This document shows, piece after piece, positions 37,337 to 47,149 of a DNA stretch of 64,000 bases; the first letter of the stretch is position 1; every line of letters begins with the position of its first letter. The DNA is taken from positions 157,583 through 221,582 of the forward strand of contig JADYYP010000012.1 in NCBI GenBank assembly GCA_020853575.1, in the 5' to 3' direction. Position numbers and translations under genes: made by a program. The notes beneath the pieces are model-generated. The model saw nothing but the letters and a program-made list of their open reading frames with translations. It was not told the origin of the DNA and made no database searches. Origin of the DNA: Planctomycetota bacterium (GTDB lineage: Bacteria > Planctomycetota > UBA1135 > GCA-002686595).

Positions 37337-38772
37337 GCGCCATGTACCCCAAGGTGTGTTGCTTGCTCGTGCTGGCCGGGTGCGCGGTCGTCGGCGAGGA
37401 GTACGTCGAGCCGCAGGCGGCGCTCGCTCCGAGCTGGGACGCGCACGGCGTGTCGGGGACGGTCGAGCTCGAGCGCTGGTGGACGGCGTTCGACGACCCG
37501 GAGCTCGAGCGCTTGATCGAGAGCGTGCGCGCGCGAAACCTCGACTTGGCCTCGGCCGCCGCGCGCGTGCGCGAGGCGCGCGCGACGTTGGGTGTCGCGC
37601 GCGCAGCCGGGAAGCCCAGCATCGACGCTGGAGCTTCGTTCTCGCGGACGCGTCAGAGTCTCGACTCGCGCGGTGGGGCGCCGTTCCTCGGAGAGCGCGA
37701 AACGAGCCTGTGGGACATCGGGTTCGACGCGCGCTGGGAGCTCGACGTGTTCGGCGGAGCGCGGCGTGACGTCGAAGCGGCGCTGGCGGATCTGGAGAGT
37801 GTCGAGGAGCAGCAGCGCGCGACGCTGATCTCGCTGTGCGCGGAAACGGCGCGCGCCTACGTGGAGCTGCGCGGGCTCGAGAAGCGCCTGAGTGTCGTTC
37901 GCGCGCGAGTCGAGATGCAGGAGCAACTGGCCGAGATCGTGCGTGTGCGCGCCGACGCGGGCGTGGCCAGCGACCTCGACGCCTCGCGCGTCGACGCGCA
38001 GGTGGCTTCCAGCCGCGCCGAGCTTCCCTTGCTCGAGGCGCGCATGGCCGAGCGCGTGCACGCGCTCGCCGTGCTGTGTGGTTCCGCGCCGAGCGAGTTC
38101 CGCGGCGGCTTGGGTGCCGCTTCCGCGCAGGTGCCCGAGGCCCGCGCCGACTTGATCCTCGAGCAACCGCTCGACCTGTTGCGCCGCAGGCCCGATCTGC
38201 GCGCCGCGGAACGTCGCTGCGCAGCGGCCAGCGCGCGCACCGCTTCGGCTCTCGCCGCGCGCTACCCGCGCGTTTCGCTCGGAGCCAGCTTCGGCTGGCT
38301 GGCCAACGACGCCGGTGATCTGTTGAAGAGCTCCGCGCTCGCCGCCTCGCTCGGTCCGTCGATTTCGCTGCCTTTGTTCGACGCGGGCGCTCGCCGAGCG
38401 CGCTTCGAGGCGGCCGGAGAGCGCGAGGCACAGGCCGTGCTCGAGTACCGTGACGCGGTTCTGGGAGCCACGAAGGAGGTCGAGGACGCGCTCGCGGCGC
38501 TGGCGGGGGCAACCCAGCGACGCGCGACGTTGCGCTCGGCGGTGGAGGCGCAGACTCGCGCCGCTTCGATCTCGCGCGACTTGTACGCGAGCGGGGTGCT
38601 CGATTTCTCGACCGTGCTCGACACCGAGCGCGAGCTGCTCGCTCTGCAAGATCAGCTGGCGCAGAGCGAGGCCGACTGCGCGTTGCAAACGATCGCGCTG
38701 GCCAAGGCCCTCGGCGGTGGTTGGGATCCAGCCGCGCCGCCGACCGTCGCGGCTGAAGCGAGCGCGCGCTAA
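37333..38772 (+). CDS. NodT/TolC family outer-membrane efflux lipoprotein
   Basis: This 479-residue channel protein has lipobox LAGC (Cys17), the RND-type N-terminal segment ELERWWTAFDDPELERLIES, and two long helical repeats that form the TolC-like tunnel (AETARAYVELRGLEKRL and QPLDLLRRRPDLRAAERR are typical). The GTG at 37333 overlaps the previous TGA (GTGA), as elsewhere in this genome; an ATG nine bases later (37342) is an equally possible start and would give a very short signal peptide. It completes the tripartite exporter. Confidence 0.92.
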   Translation: MSAMYPKVCCLLVLAGCAVVGEEYVEPQAALAPSWDAHGVSGTVELERWWTAFDDPELERLIESVRARNLDLASAAARVREARATLGVARAAGKPSIDAGASFSRTRQSLDSRGGAPFLGERETSLWDIGFDARWELDVFGGARRDVEAALADLESVEEQQRATLISLCAETARAYVELRGLEKRLSVVRARVEMQEQLAEIVRVRADAGVASDLDASRVDAQVASSRAELPLLEARMAERVHALAVLCGSAPSEFRGGLGAASAQVPEARADLILEQPLDLLRRRPDLRAAERRCAAASARTASALAARYPRVSLGASFGWLANDAGDLLKSSALAASLGPSISLPLFDAGARRARFEAAGEREAQAVLEYRDAVLGATKEVEDALAALAGATQRRATLRSAVEAQTRAASISRDLYASGVLDFSTVLDTERELLALQDQLAQSEADCALQTIALAKALGGGWDPAAPPTVAAEASAR

Positions 38773-38783
38773 CCTCGCGCCCC

Positions 38784-40220
38784 ATGGCGCTCCTTCTCGC
38801 TGCGTTCGTCGTCGCGTCCTTTCAGTCCACGCCCGCCGCCATCGATCCCGCGATCACACGCGCGGATCTGCAGCGCACGCTGGCGTTCTTGGCGTCCGAC
38901 GAGCTCCAGGGTCGCTCGACCGGCACGCCCGAGGCGCTGCGCGCAGCGGAGTTCCTGGCCCAAGGCTTGGCGCGCGCCGGCATCGCGCCCGGCGGCGACG
39001 ATGGCACGTACTTGCAGCGCGTTCCGATGTCGCAGGTCACGTTCAAGGGCGTGCCCAAGCTCGTCGCCTGGGATGCGAGCGGCGCGCAGAGCGAGCTGGT
39101 GTGCGGCGTGGATTTCGAGTGGTCTGGCGGCGTGCCGACGAAGAAGCGGTTGCGCGCTCGCGCGGTGACCAAGGACGACGAGATGATGAAGTTCACCGAC
39201 GACGAGGTGGCGCTGTTCCTCGACGGCTCGATGAGCGACCGACGGCGCTGGTTGGGGGACGGGCGCGGCGCGGGCTTCGGGTTGATCATCGCGCCGGGCA
39301 ACGATGCTGCTGGCAAGGAGCCCAGCACGAAGCCGCCGCGGAGCTCGCGCAACTCGACCGACAAGAGCGCCTTGCCACCGGGCTCGATCCGGGCGCACGG
39401 CTCGTTCCTGGCGGCTCTGCGGGCCGGGAACGTGAAGGCCCTGCGAGTGGAATGCGACGTGGAGGTGCTCGATCTGCCGGCCGCGAACGTGATCGGCGTG
39501 CTGCGCGGAGCGGGCACTCCGGACGAACCCACGCTCGCCGAACAGGCCATCGCGTTCAGCGCGCACTACGACCACATCGGTCACCGCGAGCCGTCGAGCG
39601 ACCCGAGCGTCGACAGCATCATGAACGGAGCCGACGACGACGCGTCGGGCTGCGCGGCCGTGCTCGAGTTGGCCGAGGCCTTCGGGAGCGGACCGAAGCC
39701 GGCGCGCACGCTGATCTTCTTCTTCGCCACCGGCGAGGAGATCGGATTGGTCGGCACCAAGTGGTACATCGAGCATCCGCTGGTTCCGATCGAGAAGACC
39801 GTGTGCGATCTGAACTTCGAGATGATCGGACGGCCAGACGAGCTCGCCGGTGGCGCGGGCAAGCTGTGGTTGACCGGCTACGAGCGCTCGAACCTGGGGC
39901 CCGAGTTCGTGGCGCGCGGCGTGCCCGTGGTGGCCGACCCGCGGCCCGACCAGAACTTCTTCGGCCGCTCGGACAACTACGCGCTCGCGCTGCGCGGCGT
40001 GGTCGCGCAGACATTGTCGTCGTTCAACCTGCACAAGGACTACCACGGCGTCGACGACGAGCTGGAGCGGATCGACTTCGCGCACATGGAATCCGCGTTG
40101 CGCGCGGCGTGGCCGGCGATCCAAGCGCTCGGCCAAGGAACGCTCGATCCGGCCTGGAATCCCGGCGGCGATCCTTCGAAGAAGTCCACGCCCGCGCCGC
40201 GCAAGGACGCGGGCAAGTGA
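38784..40220 (+). CDS. M28 family zinc peptidase
   Basis: This 478-residue peptidase has a short signal peptide (MALLLAAFVVASFQSTPA) and the M28 catalytic set: first zinc ligands in FSAHYDHIG, the bridging Asp in NGADDDASGCAAVLELA, the acid Glu in FATGEEIGLVG, a Glu ligand in LNFEMIGRP and the late His in LHKDYHGVDDE. It should act as an exported aminopeptidase-type enzyme. A Ser/Thr/Lys-rich insert near residue 180 (PPRSSRNSTDKS) is unusual, as is the Pro/Lys-rich C-terminus. It lies 11 bases after the efflux gene and may be transcribed with it. Confidence 0.9.
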   Translation: MALLLAAFVVASFQSTPAAIDPAITRADLQRTLAFLASDELQGRSTGTPEALRAAEFLAQGLARAGIAPGGDDGTYLQRVPMSQVTFKGVPKLVAWDASGAQSELVCGVDFEWSGGVPTKKRLRARAVTKDDEMMKFTDDEVALFLDGSMSDRRRWLGDGRGAGFGLIIAPGNDAAGKEPSTKPPRSSRNSTDKSALPPGSIRAHGSFLAALRAGNVKALRVECDVEVLDLPAANVIGVLRGAGTPDEPTLAEQAIAFSAHYDHIGHREPSSDPSVDSIMNGADDDASGCAAVLELAEAFGSGPKPARTLIFFFATGEEIGLVGTKWYIEHPLVPIEKTVCDLNFEMIGRPDELAGGAGKLWLTGYERSNLGPEFVARGVPVVADPRPDQNFFGRSDNYALALRGVVAQTLSSFNLHKDYHGVDDELERIDFAHMESALRAAWPAIQALGQGTLDPAWNPGGDPSKKSTPAPRKDAGK

Positions 40221-40253
40221 CGCGCGCCCGCGCGGCCTCGGCACGCCGGACGC

Positions 40254-40592
40254 TCAGGGCTTGTAGTAGACGCAGTACAGCGCGACCGCGACCACCACCA
40301 GCGCGAGCACGCTCAGCACGCGCGCGGCTCCCGGTCGGCGGAAGGCGACGCCGGAGAGCGCCGAGAGCACGAACCAGCACACGATCTTGGCGATCAGCCA
40401 GCCGGGGAAGCCGATGTGCAACTTGGCCGCGAGGCCGAAGCCGGCGACGACCATCACCAGCGTCGCGATGCCGGTGAGCATCATGCTCTTGCGGCGAGTC
40501 CCGGGCGTCGGGACGGCGAAGGCCGCGAAGGTGAACCCGATCAAAGCGAAAGCGCCGAGGACGTGCAGGACGTAGTAGAGAGTCGGATCCAT
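40254..40592 (-). CDS. Small four-helix membrane protein
   Basis: This 112-residue protein has four predicted transmembrane helices (YYVLHVLGAFALIGFTFAAF, MMLTGIATLVMVVAGFGLAA, WLIAKIVCWFVLSALSGVAF, VLSVLALVVVAVALYCVYY). Its function is not recognisable; the His in LHVLGA and the overall size resemble small heme- or quinone-associated membrane proteins, but that is only a loose likeness. The ATG at 40592 was chosen because the extension upstream loses the membrane-protein composition. It converges with the peptidase gene. Confidence 0.75.
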   Translation of the reverse strand: MDPTLYYVLHVLGAFALIGFTFAAFAVPTPGTRRKSMMLTGIATLVMVVAGFGLAAKLHIGFPGWLIAKIVCWFVLSALSGVAFRRPGAARVLSVLALVVVAVALYCVYYKP

Positions 40593-40819
40593 CGCGACAG
40601 CGTAGCTTCGGCGCAGGGCTGCGTCGCGCGTCACGAGCACCGCGATCCCGGCGCGCGTGCGCCGCTCGGCCGCCGCGCGCTGTGGATTTCGTCCGTTCCG
40701 CCGCGTGCGATGCCCGCTGCGGCGCAACTGGGGATCGCGCACCGCTGCGCCAAGCGCGACCGAGGCCTCGGCGCAAGGCGTCGCGGACGCGGCTCGGCGC
40801 GCTAGTCTGGCGCGCCACC
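40593..40819. promoter_or_regulatory. Divergent intergenic region
   Basis: This stretch of 227 bases separates the leftward membrane protein from the rightward ThuA fusion gene. It should contain both promoters. I see no gene, clear box or operator in it. Confidence 0.35.
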
Positions 40820-43800
40820 ATGCGTACGATCGCCACGTTGCTCGCGCTGTTTGTCGCGGTTTCCAGCCCTTCAGCGGGCCAACACAGCGCGGATGCGACA
40901 CTGCGCGTCCTGTTCCTCGGAGACCACGGCCACCACGAGCCGGCGCTGCGCGCGCAGCAGGTGTTGGCCGACATGCGCCGGCGCGGCGTGGATCTCGACT
41001 ACACGGCCACGCTCGAGTCGCTGACCCTCGCGAACTTGCAGCGCTACGACGCGCTGCTGATCTACGCGAACCACGACCGCGGCCCCGCCGAGCGCGTGCA
41101 GGCCATCGTCGATTACGTCGAGCGCGGCGGAGCCCTCGTGGCCGTGCATTGCGCGTCGTACTGCTTCATCGATTCGGCGCCCTACGTCGCGCTCGTCGGC
41201 GGGCAGTTCGAGTCGCACGGAACCGGCGTGTTCCGCGAGAGCTTCACAGCGCCGCAGCATCCACTGCTCAGCACGCTCGCGCCGCTCGAATCGTGGGACG
41301 AGACCTACGTGCACAGCCGACACGCCGCCGACCGCGAAGTGCTCGCCGTGCGCACGGACGAGCACGGCTCCGAGCCCTACACGTGGACGCGGACCCAGGG
41401 CCAGGGGCGCGTGTTCTACACGGCCTGGGGGCACGACGAGCGCACCTGGGGACAGGCGGGCTTTCGCGACTTGCTCGAGCGTGGGATCCGCTGGGCGGTC
41501 AGCGACGAAGCGCTCGCTCGGCCGCGCCCAACTTCGGAGTTCACGTTCCGCGCCGCGACGGTGCCGCACTACGAGCCGAGCGGTCCCAGCGCGGCGCAGG
41601 CGCAGATGCAGGAGCCGTTGTCGCCGGCGCGCTCGGCCGCGCACATCGTCGTTCCTCCGGAGCTCGAGGCGCGCTTGTTCGCCTCCGAGCCGTTCCTCGC
41701 CAAGCCGCTGTGCATGACCTTCGACGAGCGCGGGCGGATGATCGTCGGAGAGTCCTACGACTATCCCAACGACTTGCACCGCGGCCGCGACCGCGTCGTG
41801 ATCCTCGAGGACCGCGACCGCGACGGGCGCTGCGACTCCTACACGACCTTCGCGGACGGGCTGAGCATTCCGACGAGCCTGTGCAGCTCGCGCGGCGGGC
41901 TGATCGCGATCTGCCCGCCCGACGTGCTGTTCCTGCGCGATGTCGACGGCGACGATCGCGCCGACGAGCGCCAGGTGCTGTTCAGCGGTTGGGGCACCGG
42001 AGACACGCACGCGACGGCGAGCAATCTGCGCTACGGATTCGACGGCTGGATCTGGGGCACGGTGGGCTACTCCGGTTTCCGCGGCCGCGTGGGCGGCGAG
42101 GAGCGCTCGTTCCTCGACAGCATCTACCGCTTCAAGCCCGACGGGAGCGCGCTCGAGGTCATGGGCTCGACCTCGAACAACACCTGGGGCCTGGGCTTCT
42201 CCGAGGACGGAGCCGTGTTCGCCTCGACGGCCAACGGCAATCCGAGCGTCCACTTGGCGTTGGCGCACCGCTTCTACGAGGCCGTCGACGGCGCCAGCCC
42301 CGGAGTGCTCGCGACGATCGCCGACGGCATGCGTATCCATCCGATCACGAGCGGCGTGCGTCAGGTCGACTGGCACGGGCTGTTCACCGCCGCGGCCGGC
42401 CACGCGCTGTACACCGCGCGCAGCTTCCCGCGCGACTACTGGAACCGCGCCGCATTCGTGTGCGAGCCGACCGGCCACGTCGTCGCGCGTTTCTTCGTCG
42501 AGCCGAGCGGCGCGGGCTTCGTCGCGCGCGAGAGCTGGAACCTGCTCGCCAGCGACGACGAGTGGACGGCGCCGATCGCCGCCGAGGTCGGTCCCGACGG
42601 CTGCGTGTGGGTGCTCGACTGGTACAACTACATCGTCCAACACAACCCGACGCCGCCGGGCTTCGACAACGGTCCGGGCAACGCCTACGTCACCGCGCTG
42701 CGCGACAAGACGCACGGTCGCATCTATCGCGTCCAACCGCGCGGCTTTCGCCCGCAAGCGTATCCACGCCTCGATGCGCACGACGCGGCCGGACTGGTGA
42801 GCGCTCTGCGCAGCGACAACTTGCTGTGGCGGCTCCACGCGCAGCGCATGCTGGTCGAGCGCGGCTCGCGCGATGTCGTGGACGGGCTCGTGGCGCTCCT
42901 GGACGAGGCGCAGCGCGACGCGTTGGGCCTCGAGCTGGGCTCGATCCACGCCCTGCACACGTTGCAGCAGCTGAATGCACTGGCCGAGCCCGGCGTTTTC
43001 GCGGCCTTCGAGCGCGCGCTGTCGCGAGGTGCGCCGGAAGTCTCGCGGACCGCTCTGGCGATGTTGCCGGCCGGCCGCGCTTGGGCCGAGCATCCAGCGT
43101 TGCTCGGCGCGCTCGCGGCCGACGACGCTCGCGTACGACTGGCCGCGTTGCTCGCGGCTGCCGAGTTGCCCGAGAGCCGTGCGCTCGGCGCACGCTTGGG
43201 CGCGCTGCTGGAGGACGCTCGCGTCGTCGACGATCCGCTGCTGTGCGACGCGCTGATGTTCGCAGGCGCGCGCCACTCCGACGGCTTCCTGCAAGCCGTG
43301 CTCGACAGCTCGGTCGCGCGTCGGAGCACCTCCGCGAGCGCGACGGCGACGCAGCTACTGCCGAACGTCGGCTTCGAGGAGTTGGCACGCGCCGACCGAC
43401 CGCAGGGTTGGCTCGTGCGCCACTACAGCGGCGAAGCGGAGCACCGCGTTGCGGCCGGGGGTCGCACCGGCAATGCGATCTCGATCTCGTCCAGCACCGG
43501 AGCGGATTCGAGCTACTGCGCGCAAGCGAAGCTCGACCCCGACGCCACGTACCGCTTGAGCGGCTGGATCAAGACCGTCGGGCTCGATGCGTCGAAGGCA
43601 TACGGTGCGTGTCTCAACGTGCACGAGATCCAGGGGGCGGTCAACGCTCGCACGGCACCGGTCAGCGGCTCGAGCGATTGGACGCGCGTCGAAGTGCGTT
43701 TCGACGCCGATGGGCGCGACGAGGTCACGATCAACTGCCTGTTCGGTGGTTGGGGTTGGGCCCGTGGTACCGCCTGGTTCGACGACGTGCGGCTCGAGCT

Positions 43801-45013
43801 GGTCGACAACCCGGGCCTGCCCGGCGCCGTCGGCAAGATCGTGTCACGGGTCACGCGGCACTACGCACGCCAGGGTGGCTCGCACGATGTCGCAACGCTG
43901 ATCGAGCGCTTGCCCAAGGCCTCGGAGGGACTGGCGCACTCGCTGCTCGCGGGCCTGGTCGACGGCTGGCCGCAGTCGGCGCCGCCCGAGCTCGACGGCG
44001 AAGCCGCCGCGCGCATCGAGCGAGCAGCGCGGGCGCTCGCGAGCGCGCCGCGCGAGCGTCTCGTCGAGCTGCTCGCGGCGCGTTGGGGCTTGCGCGAGCG
44101 CTTCGCGGGCCTGTGCGCGGACGTCGTCGCCGAACTGCGCGGTCGCCTGGGCGACGCCGCGCTCGAGGTCAGCGCGCGCGTGGCGGCGGCGCAGCGCTTG
44201 GTCGCGCTCGACAGCGACGGATCCGCCGTTCTGGACGTGCTCGACGTGCTGACGCTCGACTCGGAGCTCGAGCTCGCGGTCGGCTGCGTGGAGGCGTTGG
44301 GCGAGAGCCGCGGCGAGCGGCTCGGTGAAGTTCTGGTGGAGCAGTGGAGCCGCTTGACTCCCGCGGCGCAGCGCGCCGCCGTGCGCGTGTTGCGCAGACG
44401 CACGCAGTGGACGGCCGCGCTGCTCGCGGCGATCGAGCGCGATGCGATTCCTTCGGGCGTCGTGGAGCCCGCGATCTGGCAGGAGCTCTCGCAGCATCCC
44501 GACCACGCGTTGGCGGCGACGGCCACCCGAGTGCGGCGCAAGGGCGCGCCCGAACCGCAGCTGGATTTCGCGGCCATTGCGCGGCGCGTCGCGGTGCTCG
44601 CGGGGGACCGCGACCGTGGCGCGCGACTGTTCGAGCAGAATTGCGCGGTGTGCCACACGCTCGCCGGCGCCGGGGGCAAGGTCGGGCCGGTGCTCGACGG
44701 CATCGGCACGCGCCCGCTCGACGAAGTGCTGCTCAGCATGCTCGACCCCAGCCGCAACGTCGAAGCCAACTACCAGATGTGGGTCGCGCGCACCTTCGAC
44801 GAGCGCATCTTCGCCGGACGCCTGCTGTCGGAGACGCGCACGTCGATCGAGTTGATCGACTCGGCGGCCACTACTCACGTCCTGGAGCGTGAAGAGGTCG
44901 AGTACATCTCGCCGTCGGCGCTCTCGCTGATGCCCTCGGGATTCGAGTCGCTCGGCGAACAGGCTCTGGCGGACCTGCTCGAGCTGTTGCGGAGCGGGCC
45001 CGCGCGCAAGTGA
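40820..45013 (+). CDS. ThuA / PVC-type dehydrogenase propeller / cytochrome c fusion
   Basis: This secreted protein of 1397 residues starts with a signal peptide (ATLLALFVAVSSPSAGQ). Domain order is ThuA, a glutamine-amidotransferase-like fold (about 28-240, from LRVLFLGDHGHHEPALRAQQ), a PVC membrane-bound-dehydrogenase propeller (about 275-650, VVPPELEARLFASEPFLAKP), HEAT-like repeats, a carbohydrate-binding-like beta-sandwich (about 850-995, NVGFEELARADRPQGWLV to FDDVRLELVDN), more HEAT-like helices, and a cytochrome c domain with CAVCH at 1275-1279 ending in the domain ISPSALSLMPSGFESL. ThuA proteins act in oxidised-disaccharide metabolism, so this enzyme probably oxidises a sugar derivative in the periplasm. 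It is a relative of the fusion at the left end of the window but has ThuA in place of DUF1080. Confidence 0.88.
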   Translation: MRTIATLLALFVAVSSPSAGQHSADATLRVLFLGDHGHHEPALRAQQVLADMRRRGVDLDYTATLESLTLANLQRYDALLIYANHDRGPAERVQAIVDYVERGGALVAVHCASYCFIDSAPYVALVGGQFESHGTGVFRESFTAPQHPLLSTLAPLESWDETYVHSRHAADREVLAVRTDEHGSEPYTWTRTQGQGRVFYTAWGHDERTWGQAGFRDLLERGIRWAVSDEALARPRPTSEFTFRAATVPHYEPSGPSAAQAQMQEPLSPARSAAHIVVPPELEARLFASEPFLAKPLCMTFDERGRMIVGESYDYPNDLHRGRDRVVILEDRDRDGRCDSYTTFADGLSIPTSLCSSRGGLIAICPPDVLFLRDVDGDDRADERQVLFSGWGTGDTHATASNLRYGFDGWIWGTVGYSGFRGRVGGEERSFLDSIYRFKPDGSALEVMGSTSNNTWGLGFSEDGAVFASTANGNPSVHLALAHRFYEAVDGASPGVLATIADGMRIHPITSGVRQVDWHGLFTAAAGHALYTARSFPRDYWNRAAFVCEPTGHVVARFFVEPSGAGFVARESWNLLASDDEWTAPIAAEVGPDGCVWVLDWYNYIVQHNPTPPGFDNGPGNAYVTALRDKTHGRIYRVQPRGFRPQAYPRLDAHDAAGLVSALRSDNLLWRLHAQRMLVERGSRDVVDGLVALLDEAQRDALGLELGSIHALHTLQQLNALAEPGVFAAFERALSRGAPEVSRTALAMLPAGRAWAEHPALLGALAADDARVRLAALLAAAELPESRALGARLGALLEDARVVDDPLLCDALMFAGARHSDGFLQAVLDSSVARRSTSASATATQLLPNVGFEELARADRPQGWLVRHYSGEAEHRVAAGGRTGNAISISSSTGADSSYCAQAKLDPDATYRLSGWIKTVGLDASKAYGACLNVHEIQGAVNARTAPVSGSSDWTRVEVRFDADGRDEVTINCLFGGWGWARGTAWFDDVRLELVDNPGLPGAVGKIVSRVTRHYARQGGSHDVATLIERLPKASEGLAHSLLAGLVDGWPQSAPPELDGEAAARIERAARALASAPRERLVELLAARWGLRERFAGLCADVVAELRGRLGDAALEVSARVAAAQRLVALDSDGSAVLDVLDVLTLDSELELAVGCVEALGESRGERLGEVLVEQWSRLTPAAQRAAVRVLRRRTQWTAALLAAIERDAIPSGVVEPAIWQELSQHPDHALAATATRVRRKGAPEPQLDFAAIARRVAVLAGDRDRGARLFEQNCAVCHTLAGAGGKVGPVLDGIGTRPLDEVLLSMLDPSRNVEANYQMWVARTFDERIFAGRLLSETRTSIELIDSAATTHVLEREEVEYISPSALSLMPSGFESLGEQALADLLELLRSGPARK

Positions 45014-45065
45014 ACGCGAGCGTGGACGCTTGAGCGCGACCCGCGCGGCCTGCTAGGAAGTGCGC

Positions 45066-46787
45066 ATGCAACTGCGCAGGTCGTGGGCGTCGTCATTCGT
45101 CCTGGTCGTCATGTCCGCGGTCGCGAGCGCGCAGCGCGACGCGTCGCGGCCCAGCGCGATGCCCGACGTCGTTCGACGTTTCGAGGCCGATCGCGGTGCG
45201 CTCCAGCGCTTCTGGCGCTGGCGCTGGTCCGAGCGACGCATCGAGCGCATGCGTCAGTTCCTGGCCGACACCGAGCGCGAGTTGGCCGCGCTGCCCTTCG
45301 ACGAGTTCGATCTCGAGGGCAAGATCGACTGGGTCTTGCTGCGCAACGAGCTCAGGAGCGACGCTTCACGGCTCGAGCTCGACTCGCGGCGCCTGGACGA
45401 GATGCGCGCGCTCGTGCCGTTCCGCGGCGAGCTCCTGGCGATCGTCGATGGTCGTCAGCGGCTCGAGCCGCTGGAGGCCGAGCAGGCCGCACGCGAGCTC
45501 GATCGACTGAGCACGGCGCTCGCCGAGGCGCGCACCTCGAACGCGGAGCAGCGCGATGCGTTGCCGCGCTCGACCTGCGTTCGTGCCGCCAGCGTGGTGG
45601 GCGAGCTGGCGTCCGCGACGGAGGCCTGGTTCGGGGAGCGCGCGGGCTACGACCCGCTGTTTTCGTGGTGGGCGACGAAGCCCGAGCGCGCGCTGGTCGA
45701 GGCCCTGCGCTCGTATGAGCGCTTCCTGCGCGAGGACCTGGGCGGCCTGGCAGCGGACGATCGCGAGACGATCGTGGGGGACCCGATCGGCCGCGAGGCG
45801 CTGGCCGCCGAGCTGCGCAGCGCGATGATCCCCTACACGCCGGAAGAGTTGCTCGAGATCGCCGACCGCGAGTTCGCCTGGTGCGAGCGCGAGATGCTCG
45901 AGGCCTCGCGCGCGCTGGGCTTCGGCGACGACTGGCGCGCCGCGCTGGAGAAGGTCAAGCAGGATCACGTGCCGCCGGGCGAACAGCCGCAGCTGATCCG
46001 CTTGCTCGCCGAGGAGGCGCAGGCCTTCGTCGAGGAGCGTGAGCTGGTCAGCGTTCCGGCGCTGGCCAAGGAAACGTGGCGCATGGAGATGATGAGCGCC
46101 GACCGGCAGCTCGTGAATCCGTTCTTCCTGGGCGGCGAGTCGATCATCGTCTCGTATCCCACCGACGCGATGGAGCACGACAAGAAGCTGATGAGCATGC
46201 GCGGCAACAATCGGCACTTCGCGCGCGCCACGGTGCACCACGAGCTGATCCCCGGGCACCACCTACAGCAGTTCATGACCTCGCGCTTCCAGACGCATCG
46301 CGCGCCGTTCGCGACGCCCTTCTGGACCGAGGGTTGGGCGCTGTGGTGGGAGCTGCTCCTGTGGGACAGTGGCTTCGCGCGCTCGCCCGAGAACGAGATC
46401 GGGATGCTGTTCTGGCGCTCGCACCGCTGCGCGCGCATCCGCTTCTCGCTCTCGTTCCACCTCGGGCTGTGGTCTCCCCAGCAGTGCATCGACTTCTTGG
46501 TCGAGCGCGTCGGCCACGAGCGCGAGAATGCCGCGGCCGAAGTGCGGCGCTCGTTCAATGGCGACTACGGGCCGCTGTACCAGATCGCCTACATGCTCGG
46601 TGGGCTGCAATTCCGTGCGTTGCACGCCGAGCTCGTCGGGCCGGGCAAGCTCTCCGAGCGCGCCTTCCACGACGCCGTGCTGCAGGGCGGCAACATGCCG
46701 GTCGAGATGGTCCGCGCGCGGCTGAGCGGCGACGCTCCGACGCGCGATTTCGTGACGCACTGGCGGTTCGACCCGCTGGGACGTTGA
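45066..46787 (+). CDS. DUF885 family metallohydrolase
   Basis: This 573-residue exported protein (signal peptide ending VVMSAVASAQ) matches the DUF885 family. The conserved signature is TVHHELIPGHHLQQF with the later EGWALWWELLLWDSG and AYMLGGLQFRALH. The His/Glu pattern resembles a zinc peptidase site, and family members are thought to be metallopeptidases. The ATG at 45066 was preferred over a GTG six bases upstream because AGGA lies seven bases before it. It follows the ThuA fusion gene after 52 bases. Confidence 0.88.
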   Translation: MQLRRSWASSFVLVVMSAVASAQRDASRPSAMPDVVRRFEADRGALQRFWRWRWSERRIERMRQFLADTERELAALPFDEFDLEGKIDWVLLRNELRSDASRLELDSRRLDEMRALVPFRGELLAIVDGRQRLEPLEAEQAARELDRLSTALAEARTSNAEQRDALPRSTCVRAASVVGELASATEAWFGERAGYDPLFSWWATKPERALVEALRSYERFLREDLGGLAADDRETIVGDPIGREALAAELRSAMIPYTPEELLEIADREFAWCEREMLEASRALGFGDDWRAALEKVKQDHVPPGEQPQLIRLLAEEAQAFVEERELVSVPALAKETWRMEMMSADRQLVNPFFLGGESIIVSYPTDAMEHDKKLMSMRGNNRHFARATVHHELIPGHHLQQFMTSRFQTHRAPFATPFWTEGWALWWELLLWDSGFARSPENEIGMLFWRSHRCARIRFSLSFHLGLWSPQQCIDFLVERVGHERENAAAEVRRSFNGDYGPLYQIAYMLGGLQFRALHAELVGPGKLSERAFHDAVLQGGNMPVEMVRARLSGDAPTRDFVTHWRFDPLGR

Positions 46788-47149
46788 AAAAGCTGCGCGC
46801 CGTGTCGCGGCGCCGGTCAGCGCGCCGACGGTCCGGGAGCGCGAAAAGCAGCCCAAATCGAGAGCCCGCTCGCATTGGCGAGCGCTGGCGGTTACAACTC
46901 CCGCGCTCTCGAGGCCGCAGCACGATCGCTCGCTCGACCTCGTTTCGACCAGCAGGCCCGCCCAGGAAACCCGCGCACAGTGACGCGGGAACGATGTCCT
47001 GAAAGTGCCGGCGCGAGCGATCCGCAGCAGATGCTCTGAGCGCCCGACCGCTGATCCCGACCGCTGTTTGAGCCGCGGTCCCGCGACGAACGCGCATTTC
47101 CGTGCGTTCGCGCACGACTGGCCGCGCCACACGCGCGGCACATGACGCG
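46788..47149. other. Intergenic leader of the RNA helicase gene
   Basis: These 362 bases contain no convincing gene. A perfect hairpin CGCTCGC-ATTG-GCGAGCG lies at 46868-46885 (loop 46875-46878) and may end the upstream transcript. The rest is probably promoter and a long 5-prime leader of the DEAD-box gene. Such leaders are common on cold-induced helicase mRNAs, but I see no known regulatory element. Confidence 0.45.
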